NCBI RefSeq assembly: GCF_048159605.1
Contig: NZ_JBLREB010000001.1
Location: 1,054,001-1,118,000, forward strand
Direction of reading: 5' to 3'
Length of the DNA stretch: 64,000 bases
From: Ectobacillus polymachus
GTDB taxonomy: Bacteria > Bacillota > Bacilli > Bacillales > Bacillaceae_G
Positions 28,600-37,207 of this stretch are shown here, piece after piece. Position 1 is the stretch's first letter. The number at the start of each line of letters is the position of its first letter. The translations under genes and the position numbers were made by a program. The notes beneath the pieces are model-generated. The model was not told where the DNA came from. It worked only from the letters and a program-made list of their open reading frames with translations, and ran no database searches.

Positions 28600-28628
28600 T
28601 TGTAAATATCAGCAAATAATTGTATAAT
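28600..28628 (+). promoter_or_regulatory. Candidate sigma-A promoter of the DUF3870 gene
   Basis: TTGTAA-17 bp-TATAAT, 96 bases before the DUF3870 start codon. Confidence 0.6.
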
Positions 28629-28724
28629 AATTTAAATATTACTATTATTCAAACTAGCATACGAAGAAACGTGAAAAATTTATTAATCCCCATTTTATAT
28701 ACTATACAAAAGGAGATATTTTCT

Positions 28725-29042
28725 ATGGCCTATACTCATACATATTTTATCGCCGGTCACTCTCGACTCCCTCAAGGAATGGCAGCAAAGAGTATTTTTG
28801 ATAGCCTTACGATCACTGTTGAAGTAGATACGAAATACGGGGTTATTTTAGAGGCATCTTGTACTTTAGCAACCGAGCATGGAAGGACTTACTTTGGTAC
28901 ACTTTTAAGAGGAATAAGTCTAAAAGATGGTATTGATGAACCAATTCGAATCCTACAAACTCACTATAAAGGACGCGCTGGAAATGCTATAGTCGCTGCA
29001 ATAAAAGACTTATATACACAGTTTCAGCAATGTAATATTTAA
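28725..29042 (+). CDS. DUF3870 protein
   Basis: 105 residues beginning MAYTHTYFIAGHSRLPQGMAAK. A compact alpha/beta protein with the segments TITVEVDTKYGVILEASCTLAT and HYKGRAGNAIVAAIKDLY, as in DUF3870, whose function is unknown but which often lies near CoA and organic-acid genes. AAAAGGAGAT precedes ATG 28725. It sits alone, with its own promoter, between two divergent operons that both have attenuator leaders. A regulatory role is therefore conceivable; nothing in the sequence proves it. Confidence 0.72.
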   Translation: MAYTHTYFIAGHSRLPQGMAAKSIFDSLTITVEVDTKYGVILEASCTLATEHGRTYFGTLLRGISLKDGIDEPIRILQTHYKGRAGNAIVAAIKDLYTQFQQCNI

Positions 29043-29103
29043 TAGATTACATTTGCAACAGAAATAGTATAATGAAAAATTCAGAATAATTTAAAAATAT
29101 ATA

Positions 29104-29132
29104 TTGACAATTGAATATCGTATTCATAGAAT
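29104..29132 (+). promoter_or_regulatory. Sigma-A promoter of the glaH-lhgO operon
   Basis: TTGACA-17 bp-TAGAAT, near consensus. Transcription would start near 29139 and run into leader A. Confidence 0.75.
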
Positions 29133-29138
29133 AAGAGT

Positions 29139-29302
29139 AACAAATTGCTTCTAGAAAGGTAACCCCTTTCAGAAACAGCAATATTATCGTTAGAATCGAT
29201 TTAAACATAACTGTAAAGTCTATGGGACTTCCGTTCAGAAGCCATTAGTAGACTATAGCCAGTTATATCATTTCCATTGGAATGATATAACTGGCTATTT
29301 TT
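29139..29302 (+). promoter_or_regulatory. Attenuator leader A (antiterminator/terminator RNA) of glaH-lhgO
   Basis: Hairpin 1 pairs 29144-29149 with 29177-29182 and 29154-29159 with 29165-29170; a small hairpin follows at 29186-29200. The antiterminator pairs 29207-29213 with 29260-29266, 29217-29222 with 29249-29254, 29223-29225 with 29242-29244 and 29228-29231 with 29238-29241. Its outer helix uses bases of the terminator 5' arm, so only one can form. The tip CTTC-N6-GAAG-C-CATTAG matches leader B, as does ATATTAT after hairpin 1. Ligand or protein partner unknown. Confidence 0.68.
29257..29302 (+). terminator. Leader terminator in front of glaH
   Basis: AGCCAGTTATATCATT (29257-29272) pairs perfectly with AATGATATAACTGGCT (29281-29296), followed by ATTTTTATT. 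It is 117 bases upstream of glaH and downstream of a strong promoter. Confidence 0.88.
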
Positions 29303-29418
29303 ATTGTTTAATATCGAAAAGCAAAAAAGCGTCTGCTTGCGGGTCGAATTCGCCTTTCTTGTTCAGTAAGTGAACGAAACGCGGCTGACTTGCTAAACAA
29401 TCTAAAGGAGGAAGAAAA

Positions 29419-30354
29419 ATGAGTATGATTCAAGAAAAATTAAAGTCGTTTGTTGGAAAGCATAAAACGTTTGAGATAAAAGAGCATCCGCATCATCATC
29501 GCCTTTATCACATTGAAGTTGAAAACAAAGCCTTGTATGCATTTTTATCCGAAAATCAGGAGGTCAATGCCCAACAACTTGAATATGTTCCGTATATGAG
29601 ATTGATATTGGCTGAACGTTTGCATACGATTCTTGGAGAAACATTTACAAAGTCTATTCGAGAGATTTTACATGATCGCAACTCTGGCGGCTTCACAATT
29701 GGATTACAAAATCAAACGACAGATGCCGAAGATTATATAAAATTTTCAACAGCTATCACTCATCTAGTTGGAGGAGTGAATCACGATGCAATGTCCGGTA
29801 CCTATTATGCTAGATTCACAGTTAAGGATACAGACAATAGTGATTCCTATTTACGGCAGGCGTATCGATTATTTACCTTGCATACGGATGGTACATTCGT
29901 TGATGAACCAACAGATTGGCTTCTAATGATGAAATTTGCTGAAGAAAATTCCGTCGGAGGAGAGTCACGTTTACTTCACCTAGATGATTGGAACGACTTA
30001 GAGAAGTTTTCGAATCACCCGTTGGCTACATGTCGCATTGAATACAAAGCATCAGCTAGTAAAAACACTACTCAATTGGTTTACAATCAAACCTTTTATG
30101 AACGAAACGGAAAGCCTTGCATTTGTTTTATCGACCAATTCGCTTATCCAGTTACATTGGAAGAAGCAAAGTATTTAAAAGAGCTTTCTGATTCAATGGA
30201 AAACAGCTCAGCAACGCTAGCATTGCCGCTTCCTATCGGTGACTTAGTAATGATTAATAATACGTTCTGGCTTCACGGAAGAGCACCATTTGAAAAGAAC
30301 AAGAACTTACATCGTGAATTATTAAGACAACGAGGTTATTTTGCAAAAGTATAA
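29419..30354 (+). CDS. glaH: Glutarate 2-hydroxylase (CsiD/GlaH family)
   Basis: Fe(II)/2-oxoglutarate dioxygenase making L-2-hydroxyglutarate, succinate and CO2 from glutarate, 2-oxoglutarate and O2. 311 residues against about 325 in E. coli. The iron ligands are visible: His155 and Asp157 in TLHTDGTF and His286 in FWLHGRAPF, with Arg288 placed to bind 2-oxoglutarate. FTIGLQNQ and GTYYARFTVKDTD are further CsiD landmarks. AAAGGAGG precedes the ATG. lhgO follows after 32 bases, giving the same gene pair as in enterobacterial csiD-lhgO. Confidence 0.9.
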   Translation: MSMIQEKLKSFVGKHKTFEIKEHPHHHRLYHIEVENKALYAFLSENQEVNAQQLEYVPYMRLILAERLHTILGETFTKSIREILHDRNSGGFTIGLQNQTTDAEDYIKFSTAITHLVGGVNHDAMSGTYYARFTVKDTDNSDSYLRQAYRLFTLHTDGTFVDEPTDWLLMMKFAEENSVGGESRLLHLDDWNDLEKFSNHPLATCRIEYKASASKNTTQLVYNQTFYERNGKPCICFIDQFAYPVTLEEAKYLKELSDSMENSSATLALPLPIGDLVMINNTFWLHGRAPFEKNKNLHRELLRQRGYFAKV

Positions 30355-30386
30355 ATAAGAAGTTTTATTCATAGGAGGAAGATAGA

Positions 30387-31601
30387 ATGGTAGATATTAT
30401 TGTTATTGGCGGAGGAATCGTGGGCTTGTCGACCGCTTACTCGTTAAGCAGACGCTTTCCCCATGCTCGGCTTGTAGTAATAGAAAAAGAAAATCAGTGG
30501 GCCAAACATCAAACAGGAAATAACAGTGGTGTCATCCATTCAGGTATTTACTATAAACCCGGAAGCTTAAAAGCGAAGTTCGCAAATGATGGAAGCAGGC
30601 AAATGATTAAGTTTTGCCAAGAAAACGGTGTGAATTATGAACAATGCGGGAAAGTGATTGTTGCGACAAAAGACAACGAGCTTCCGTTGCTTACGAATCT
30701 GTATGAACGCGGGCTTGCAAATGGACTCGATATTTCCATCATTGACCACGAAGAGCTAAAGGAAGTAGAACCTTATGTTAAGGGAATGAAAGCGATTAAA
30801 GTACCACAGGCTGGGATTGTGAATTATAAACAAGTTTGCGAGACTCTTGTTTCCTTATTAAAAAAGCGGGATGCCGAATTGTATTTAAATACCGAAGTCA
30901 TAAAAGTGTCAGAACATGATCGAGAGGTAGAAGTCATCACCAATCAAAAGACGTTTACTGCTAGCTTTGTGGTAAACTGTGCTGGCCTGCATAGCGACCG
31001 GGTGACAAAAATGGCTGGTGTAAAAGCAGATTTGCAAATTGTCCCATTTCGCGGGGAGTATTATGAATTAAAACCAGAAAAACACCATCTTGTAAATCAT
31101 TTAATTTATCCTGTGCCTAATCCAGATTTTCCATTTCTCGGCGTCCATTTTACGAGAATGATAGACGGCGGTGTAGAGGCAGGTCCAAATGCTGTACTTA
31201 GCTTTAAGCGGGAAGGGTATAAAAAAATGGATATTGATTTAAAAGACATCACTGAAATTTTGCAGTATAAAGGGTTCTGGAAACTTGCCTCAAAGTATTG
31301 GAAAGAAGGTGCCAAGGAAATGTGGCGTTCCTTTAGTAAAAAAGCCTTCGTTAAAAGCCTTCAAGAGCTGATTCCATCGATTCAAGAAAATGATCTTGTT
31401 CCGGCCCCTAGTGGAGTAAGAGCCCAAGCACTGCAATCAAACGGGGCATTAGTAGATGATTTCTTCATTGTTCCCGGTAAACGCAGCATCCACGTATGTA
31501 ACGCACCTTCTCCTGCAGCAACTGCATGTCTGCCGATTGGAAAAGAAATTGCTGACAGAGTTCCGGAAATTGAGCTCAAGCCGCGATTAGTTGCTTTTTA
31601 G
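30387..31601 (+). CDS. lhgO: L-2-hydroxyglutarate oxidase/dehydrogenase
   Basis: FAD enzyme that turns L-2-hydroxyglutarate back to 2-oxoglutarate, closing the glutarate hydroxylation route. 404 residues. The dinucleotide motif IIVIGGGIVGLSTAY lies at 4-18; HQTGNNSGVIHSGIYYKPGS near 45, FRGEYYEL near 225 and the C-terminal CNAPSPAATACLPIGKEIAD are LhgO/L2HGDH signatures. AGGAGG precedes the ATG. A strong terminator ends the operon. Confidence 0.92.
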   Translation: MVDIIVIGGGIVGLSTAYSLSRRFPHARLVVIEKENQWAKHQTGNNSGVIHSGIYYKPGSLKAKFANDGSRQMIKFCQENGVNYEQCGKVIVATKDNELPLLTNLYERGLANGLDISIIDHEELKEVEPYVKGMKAIKVPQAGIVNYKQVCETLVSLLKKRDAELYLNTEVIKVSEHDREVEVITNQKTFTASFVVNCAGLHSDRVTKMAGVKADLQIVPFRGEYYELKPEKHHLVNHLIYPVPNPDFPFLGVHFTRMIDGGVEAGPNAVLSFKREGYKKMDIDLKDITEILQYKGFWKLASKYWKEGAKEMWRSFSKKAFVKSLQELIPSIQENDLVPAPSGVRAQALQSNGALVDDFFIVPGKRSIHVCNAPSPAATACLPIGKEIADRVPEIELKPRLVAF

Positions 31602-31618
31602 AAGAGAACCATTACTGA

Positions 31619-31656
31619 AAAAGGGACATGATTTTATAAAAAATCATGTCCCTTTT
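31619..31656 (+). terminator. Terminator of glaH-lhgO
   Basis: AAAAGGGACATGATTTT/AAAATCATGTCCCTTTT, 17 bp around a 4-nt loop; works in both directions and also faces the convergent deacetylase gene. Confidence 0.88.
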
Positions 31657-31694
31657 CCTATGAAGAGTAAATCCTACCATTCAGAATAAACCTA

Positions 31695-32510
31695 CTATAA
31701 ACGGTTGTCGTGCCAGAAATTAAGACTGAAATGATCCTGTTCATTATACGCTTCAAATTCATAGCCCTTGTCTTTTAGAGCTTTAATAACTTCAGGAAGA
31801 GCTGCAAGAGATTGTGGATGAATATCGTGCATAAGAACTACTTCACGATTTCCTTTCGCTTCTGCTACAACATTCTGTACGATAGCTGGAACGGATTTAT
31901 CAGTAGGGACATTATTATACTTCCAATCTAGTGAATCGACCGTCCAATCCCAAACCTTTAAATGTGCATTCGCTGTTTGATCGCGCAGTTGTTGATTTAA
32001 TCCAGGCATCGATCCATATGGTGGACGAACAAGATGAGGTTCAGTCCCTGTGATGTTCTTAATAATTTGTTGATCCTCTGTCATTTCACTAACAAAAGAG
32101 CCTTGCACATACAACTTTTTATAATCATGAGACATGCTATGCATGCCGACATAGTTACCCTCTTTTACTTCTCGTTGCACAAGATCTTTATATTGTTCAG
32201 CATGGGAACCAATAAGAAAAAAAGTTGCTTTAATATTATTTTGCTTTAAAACATCTAATACTTTAGCGGTATACGGACCAGGACCATCATCAAATGTTAA
32301 ATAAACTACTTTTCTAGTTTGACCGTTATATTTCATCGGTTCTTCTTTTAAAGAATTTGATGTAGGAATCGTTGCTACTTCCTGTACTGTTTGCGTTTTT
32401 GATTCACTTGCTGCTGATGCAGTTTTTTGATTATTCGAACATCCTGCAGCAATTGCAAAAACGCTGGTGCTTATAACCGCAAGCATTGCGATCTTTTTCA
32501 AGCTAATCAT
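31695..32510 (-). CDS. Polysaccharide deacetylase lipoprotein (NodB domain)
   Basis: 271 residues. Lipobox IAAGC puts Cys near residue 24. The NodB catalytic motifs are all present: TFDDGPG (catalytic and metal Asp), HSMSH (metal His pair), RPPYGS, DWTVDSLDW and LMHDIH. It would remove acetyl groups from peptidoglycan or another N-acetylated polymer outside the membrane. ATG 32510 follows GGGGG at seven bases; the longer frame starting at 32534 has no site. Confidence 0.87.
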   Translation of the reverse strand: MISLKKIAMLAVISTSVFAIAAGCSNNQKTASAASESKTQTVQEVATIPTSNSLKEEPMKYNGQTRKVVYLTFDDGPGPYTAKVLDVLKQNNIKATFFLIGSHAEQYKDLVQREVKEGNYVGMHSMSHDYKKLYVQGSFVSEMTEDQQIIKNITGTEPHLVRPPYGSMPGLNQQLRDQTANAHLKVWDWTVDSLDWKYNNVPTDKSVPAIVQNVVAEAKGNREVVLMHDIHPQSLAALPEVIKALKDKGYEFEAYNEQDHFSLNFWHDNRL

Positions 32511-32787
32511 TTTCAATCCCCCTGCTTTTATCACTATGACATGTTACTTATTTATCATACTCTATTCCTATTTTTTTTTGTAGCTAATTAAACAAATTTC
32601 ATACTATTTATTTACAAATTTTTAGACTATTCATCTATAACGTTCTCAATCTTATATTTATTTTAGCCTTGTTCATTATGTATAGTCCTTGCGATTCGGA
32701 TTCCATAGAGGTATTGTTCTTAATAGAGCGATTAACATGAATAAGCAAAGACAATCGCTTTATGAAATTTGGCAGGAGATGTATATC

Positions 32788-33636
32788 ATGATTTACCATG
32801 TTACATATATTTCAAATGGTTTAAAAATTAAAGGATACTTAGGAATTCCTAATACATTCAATCTTCCTCAATCCCACCTTCAAGATGAACTAAATAAAAT
32901 ATATAATGTGCAAAATCTACCCATTACACAGCTAACCTGTTCTTTACAAAGAGAAACCGAACTGATATCACTTTATAAATTACCGGCAATTATTTATTGT
33001 CGAGGCGGCATTTGGAAAGTAGGGAAGGTTCGTACAAGTTGGATCGAAGAATTTACGAACTATGGATATGTTGTGTTTGCACCTGCTTATCAAGGGAACG
33101 AAGGCGGAGAAGGCCGAGATGAATTTGGTGGAGCTGATCGACATGATGTTGTAGCGGCCTACCAATTTTTACAACAGCTTTCATTTGTGAATGGTCACAT
33201 ATCTATACTCGGATTTTCACGTGGATCCATTAATGCAACACAGGCGGCTACAGAACTGAACCATGTGCAATCCCTCATACTTTGGGGCGGAGTTGCTGAC
33301 GTCTCAAAAACATATGAGGAGCGTATAGAACTAAGAAGAATGCTAAAACGAGTATTACATGGAACACCGATAAGAAACCCTTCTGCATACCAGAATCGCT
33401 CTCCAATCTATATGGCGCATGAAATTAATTGTCCTGTACTCATTATACATGGTACAAAGGATATCCAAGTGGATTACAGTCACGGACTTAATATGTACAA
33501 GACATTACAAGCCCAAGATGTTTTGGTTTCTATGCTAACACTTGACGGCTATGGTCATCACTTACCACAGGACTTTCGGAATGTTACACTGAAGCATATG
33601 TTCCAGTGGATCGAACAAACTTACAATCGGAATTGA
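32788..33636 (+). CDS. Alpha/beta hydrolase (prolyl-oligopeptidase-like)
   Basis: 282 residues. The nucleophile Ser lies in GFSRGS, the acid in HGTKDIQV and the His in GYGHHL; RGG near residue 70 could form the oxyanion hole. The arrangement fits S9-type esterases/peptidases. ATG 32788 follows AGGAGAT at seven bases. No cofactor, signal peptide or pathway partner is evident. Confidence 0.78.
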   Translation: MIYHVTYISNGLKIKGYLGIPNTFNLPQSHLQDELNKIYNVQNLPITQLTCSLQRETELISLYKLPAIIYCRGGIWKVGKVRTSWIEEFTNYGYVVFAPAYQGNEGGEGRDEFGGADRHDVVAAYQFLQQLSFVNGHISILGFSRGSINATQAATELNHVQSLILWGGVADVSKTYEERIELRRMLKRVLHGTPIRNPSAYQNRSPIYMAHEINCPVLIIHGTKDIQVDYSHGLNMYKTLQAQDVLVSMLTLDGYGHHLPQDFRNVTLKHMFQWIEQTYNRN

Positions 33637-33665
33637 TTGTACTCTCTTCTGATTGTATTCCTTCC

Positions 33666-34361
33666 TTAGCTTCGATGTAACCGTAATAGCTGTAAAGTCA
33701 TTTGTTCCTTGTTTTCAATTTGACTAAATTGATGAGCTACTTTTCCCTCATTCAAAAACAAGACCGTATCCGCAATTTCCGCTGCTACGTCCATCATATG
33801 TGTTGAGAAAATGGTAATGCCCCCTTCTTCTTTTCTCTCGTTCACCAAGTTCATAAACATTCGAATCCAATAGGGATCGAGACCATTAGTAGGTTCATCG
33901 AGTAATAATAGAGCTGGATCTCCGATACAAGCTTGTCCCATTAATAGACGCTGCCTCATTCCTTTTGATAGCTGTTTTATTTTCATATTCTTCTGTTTCA
34001 CTAAACCGAGCTTTGTAATCCACTCATTGATTCGTTCTCGGTTAACTTGCCGAAAGCAGGCATAAAAATTCAGAAATTCCTCAACACTTAGCGTATCGAA
34101 AGCAGTAAAATCATCTGGCATATATCCTATGTGAGAAACATATTGCTTTCGCCCTGCAGCTAGTTCCCATTTGTGTAAGAGAATAGAACCTGTCGATGGT
34201 GTTACTAAACCAGCAAGCATTTGTAGTAATGTACTTTTTCCCGCCCCATTTCCACCACAAAGAGCAATAACGGTACCCTTCTCTACTTTCAAAGAAAATG
34301 GCTGCAAGGCAACCTTTTGCTTATACACCTTAGAAACCTCATTTATTTCAAGTACCGTCAT
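33666..34361 (-). CDS. nosF: Copper-maturation ABC ATPase NosF
   Basis: 231 residues. Walker A GGNGAGKST, signature LSKGMRQRL and Walker B LLLLDEPTNGLDP are intact. Partner of the permease just upstream: the permease stop and this ATG overlap in TAATG, which fixes the start at 34361 and points to translational coupling. With nosD, nosL and nosY it forms the unit that matures the copper centre of nitrous oxide reductase in denitrifiers. Confidence 0.82.
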   Translation of the reverse strand: MTVLEINEVSKVYKQKVALQPFSLKVEKGTVIALCGGNGAGKSTLLQMLAGLVTPSTGSILLHKWELAAGRKQYVSHIGYMPDDFTAFDTLSVEEFLNFYACFRQVNRERINEWITKLGLVKQKNMKIKQLSKGMRQRLLMGQACIGDPALLLLDEPTNGLDPYWIRMFMNLVNERKEEGGITIFSTHMMDVAAEIADTVLFLNEGKVAHQFSQIENKEQMTLQLLRLHRS

Positions 34362-35170
34362 TAACATTTTCTCCTTTCCAGCTTCCATGAAGAAGAGGCA
34401 ATGCATATAAAAGCAAAAACAATTGTATATAGAAGTAATAACCACCATCCAATTGGAGATGCAAGAGAAAGTACAATTACATCATACGTTTGTCCAAAGA
34501 CTGCACCGCCCTGAATGGAGATGACGAACACAACACGCAACAATTCTGCTGGATTAAACAGTAAAACAATTTTTAGTATAGAAGAGATCCATGTATACGG
34601 AACAATCGAAAGAATCGAAATAAGGAAAGAAGGCCACATAATGATCAAGAAAAACCATAGTATTACAGACGTAGTAAGTGCTTGCCATCTCGTTCGAACG
34701 AACGCTCCTACACAAACTCCAAGTAACAGAAAAAAAAGAATGAGCCAAAGGCTAAAAATATATACTACAACTACCCATTTCAATGAAAGTACAATACCAA
34801 ACAATAAAGCTATTAAAATACTTATACCATAGCTCATTGTAAATACGATACATTGTGCCGTGAACTGTCCTCCGAATTTTCCAATTACGTACGAAACAGC
34901 TGAAATAGGGTAAGTGCTTAATAATCTCCATTGCCCATTTTCCATTTCATTTGCAATTGTAAAGGATCCAATAATTAACATGAACAGCGGAATAATATAC
35001 AAGATAAGATTCGCAATCGTTCCTGTTACATTCGTATAAGATGTTAACGATGAAGCATTCTTTACGATTTGAAAAAAACAAGAGGTTACAACGACCCAAA
35101 ACACGAAAAATGCATAGTAGGAACGTTGTCTTATGGCACTGCGCCACTCAGTGCGCCAAATATTCCACAT
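34361..35170 (-). CDS. nosY: ABC permease NosY
   Basis: 269 residues with six predicted helices, ABC-2 type. SFTIANEMENGQWRLLSTYPIS near 70 and FNPAELLRVVFVI near 200 resemble NosY proteins. Second gene from the end of nosD-nosL-nosY-nosF, coupled to nosF by a one-base stop/start overlap. Confidence 0.82.
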   Translation of the reverse strand: MWNIWRTEWRSAIRQRSYYAFFVFWVVVTSCFFQIVKNASSLTSYTNVTGTIANLILYIIPLFMLIIGSFTIANEMENGQWRLLSTYPISAVSYVIGKFGGQFTAQCIVFTMSYGISILIALLFGIVLSLKWVVVVYIFSLWLILFFLLLGVCVGAFVRTRWQALTTSVILWFFLIIMWPSFLISILSIVPYTWISSILKIVLLFNPAELLRVVFVISIQGGAVFGQTYDVIVLSLASPIGWWLLLLYTIVFAFICIASSSWKLERRKC

Positions 35171-35206
35171 GATCTATTACCTCCAAGCGAATAAGAACCA
35201 AAGCTT

Positions 35207-35713
35207 TTAGTGAGAGTGATTCATCGCATTGTTATCCTTCATCATCTTCATCATCTCTTTATTCATTTCCCATGAATGATTATTTAAATCTTGGTAGGTT
35301 AATAGCTGTCCTTTATTTGTTTTTAGATAAGATTCTGCGTCATTTTTATTTTGAAATGAAATTACATTGTAAGCCATTGGAGTTTTAATAGATGCATCAT
35401 ATACATACGTTGCTTTATCAGATGAAACCCATTCTTTGGAATTATAATCCCTTACAAATTTCGCTTGAATTTTTTCACCGTTATTCTTATTCAACCATTT
35501 ATACATACAACCAATGTCATCAAATTTCATTGTTTTCCCATTTTCTAATATTACCTCTGTTGCAAATTGATCGTTCATAACAGCCATATTACAATTCGCA
35601 CATTTATCGTTCTTCTCATCAACAGCAGTTGGCTTAACTTCTTGCTTTCCACATGCTGTTGTAATTGTAAGTATGACCAATAATAATACAACTGAAATAA
35701 ATCCTTTTTTCAT
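35207..35713 (-). CDS. nosL: Copper-binding lipoprotein NosL
   Basis: 168 residues. Lipobox TTAC (Cys about 21). CANCNMAV near 38 gives the Cys/Met copper site of NosL, with FDDIGCMYKWL following. The C-terminus is rich in Met and His (MNKEMMKMMKDNNAMNHSH), an additional likely metal site. It starts three bases after the nosD stop. NosL hands Cu(I) to NosZ in known systems; here the recipient is not encoded nearby. Confidence 0.85.
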   Translation of the reverse strand: MKKGFISVVLLLVILTITTACGKQEVKPTAVDEKNDKCANCNMAVMNDQFATEVILENGKTMKFDDIGCMYKWLNKNNGEKIQAKFVRDYNSKEWVSSDKATYVYDASIKTPMAYNVISFQNKNDAESYLKTNKGQLLTYQDLNNHSWEMNKEMMKMMKDNNAMNHSH

Positions 35714-35715
35714 TT

Positions 35716-36981
35716 TTATTTCCTCCCTTTCATATATAAACTTAGACTTATTGCTAGCATTAAAGCGCTTACTATCATTAAGGAAATGGTTGATGTAGAT
35801 TCCTTTTCATATCCTACTGAAGAATTCATAGCAGGCTGCCAATCTATTAATAATGCTGAATCTGGACTTTTAAAAAGCTTTTGTAATAGAAACATCCCTG
35901 GTGACTGAAAAAATACCTGATATTCTGGAACATCACTTGTTAATGTAAGAAAAAAAGGATCTATTTTATATGGAATAGAACTAACTCCTTTTCCTGTCGT
36001 ATCTAATTTCAGTGATGAATCCCAATAATTAGTAGTGAATTGATTATTTGTACTATTTATCGCTTGTCCTTCCGTCACATTACCAATAAAGTCATTTCCA
36101 TAAACAGTTTGATTTTGTGAATCTTTCATCTGTATTCCAATAAAATTCCCTTGTATCGTATTCGAATACAATTTGTTACGCTCAGATTGTTCCACATACA
36201 TACCGACTCTATTGTAAGAAATAATGTTTTGATATATATTCGTATCTTTCGCATGATATAAAAGCAAGCCTTGCGCATTAACGTTATTTGCATTGTATGA
36301 AAAGTTATTTTGTGCAACTGTAGTATTGTTCGCTTCCATAATCATTGCACCTGTAACGTTATGTAAGGATGTATTCTTATATAATCCCACATCATTTGAA
36401 AACATAAGGTGAACACCATATCTAGATTTTTCGATTACATTTTGTTTGATTACATTTTGATTACTATTTTCTAAATAGATTCCATCTCTAACATGAGAAA
36501 GAGTTGTGCCTGCAATCGTATTATTTGGGGATTCCCAAAGATCAATTCCATTATTTTTCCCTTTCCCATTCACGTTACTATTTAAAATTGTAATATCTGA
36601 TGCTTGATCTAGTTTAATCCCTATTTGTTCTGTGTTCACATAGATAGAATCGAAAGTATGATGATTTCCGGTTGCATATATTGCAGCAGAATTACCATCT
36701 CCACATTTTTCTATCGTAATGTTTTTTAACACTACATCTTTGCCTTGAACCGATACGGTTGGAGAATCAGTGCATGAATTAATTTTTCCACCCAAAACAC
36801 CGTCTAACGTAATTGGTTTTGTAATTACGATAGCTTCGTTGTACACCCCTTTCTTTAATTGAATTGTACTGTACGCTGGAGCCGCGTCGATTTGTGATTG
36901 TAATGATGGAGATTCTGCCATAGTTTGTAAAGGGGAAAATAACAACAAAATTATTGTGCATATAGTGTTAATCGCCTTCAT
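35716..36981 (-). CDS. nosD: NosD, periplasmic beta-helix protein
   Basis: 421 residues. Signal peptide about 1-22, then repeated short units with N-x-x and I-x-N-S patterns (NHHTFDSIYV, NTIAGTTLS, NVIKQNVIEKS) that form a right-handed beta-helix of the NosD/CASH type. A C-terminal helix (about 400-418) anchors it in the membrane. First gene of the operon. ATG 36981 lies eight bases after AGAGGA; the longer frame has no site. Confidence 0.82.
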   Translation of the reverse strand: MKAINTICTIILLLFSPLQTMAESPSLQSQIDAAPAYSTIQLKKGVYNEAIVITKPITLDGVLGGKINSCTDSPTVSVQGKDVVLKNITIEKCGDGNSAAIYATGNHHTFDSIYVNTEQIGIKLDQASDITILNSNVNGKGKNNGIDLWESPNNTIAGTTLSHVRDGIYLENSNQNVIKQNVIEKSRYGVHLMFSNDVGLYKNTSLHNVTGAMIMEANNTTVAQNNFSYNANNVNAQGLLLYHAKDTNIYQNIISYNRVGMYVEQSERNKLYSNTIQGNFIGIQMKDSQNQTVYGNDFIGNVTEGQAINSTNNQFTTNYWDSSLKLDTTGKGVSSIPYKIDPFFLTLTSDVPEYQVFFQSPGMFLLQKLFKSPDSALLIDWQPAMNSSVGYEKESTSTISLMIVSALMLAISLSLYMKGRK

Positions 36982-37155
36982 CTTTCTATTCCTCTCAAAC
37001 ACAAAGTAAAGCATCTGCAAAATAATGTATCGAAATGATTTGCTCCCTTACTATGTAACATAACAAAAAAATGTGATAGAAATACGAAGGAACCATGTGG
37101 ATTTTTTGAAATGAAATACAAAAAAAGCGGGGAAAGATTTTAATCCGGCATATAA

Positions 37156-37192
37156 CAAAAAAGCTGGTTGCAAACTAAGTTTGCAACCAGCT
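37156..37192 (-). terminator. Terminator of the cold-shock gene
   Basis: AGCTGGTTGCAAACT/AGTTTGCAACCAGCT, 15 bp around one base, followed by TTTTTTG on the minus strand. Confidence 0.88.
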
Positions 37193-37207
37193 CTTTAAAA
37201 GTTACAA

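Noticed and set aside
28285..29302. T-box or LicT/SacT-type antiterminator for the two glutarate leaders
   Set aside because: The conserved T-box AGGGTGGNACCGCG segment is absent, and the antiterminators do not match the ~30-nt RAT sequence.
37021..37155. A missing nosZ fragment upstream of nosD
   Set aside because: The 5' side of nosD holds only AT-rich sequence and the terminator of the cold-shock gene.
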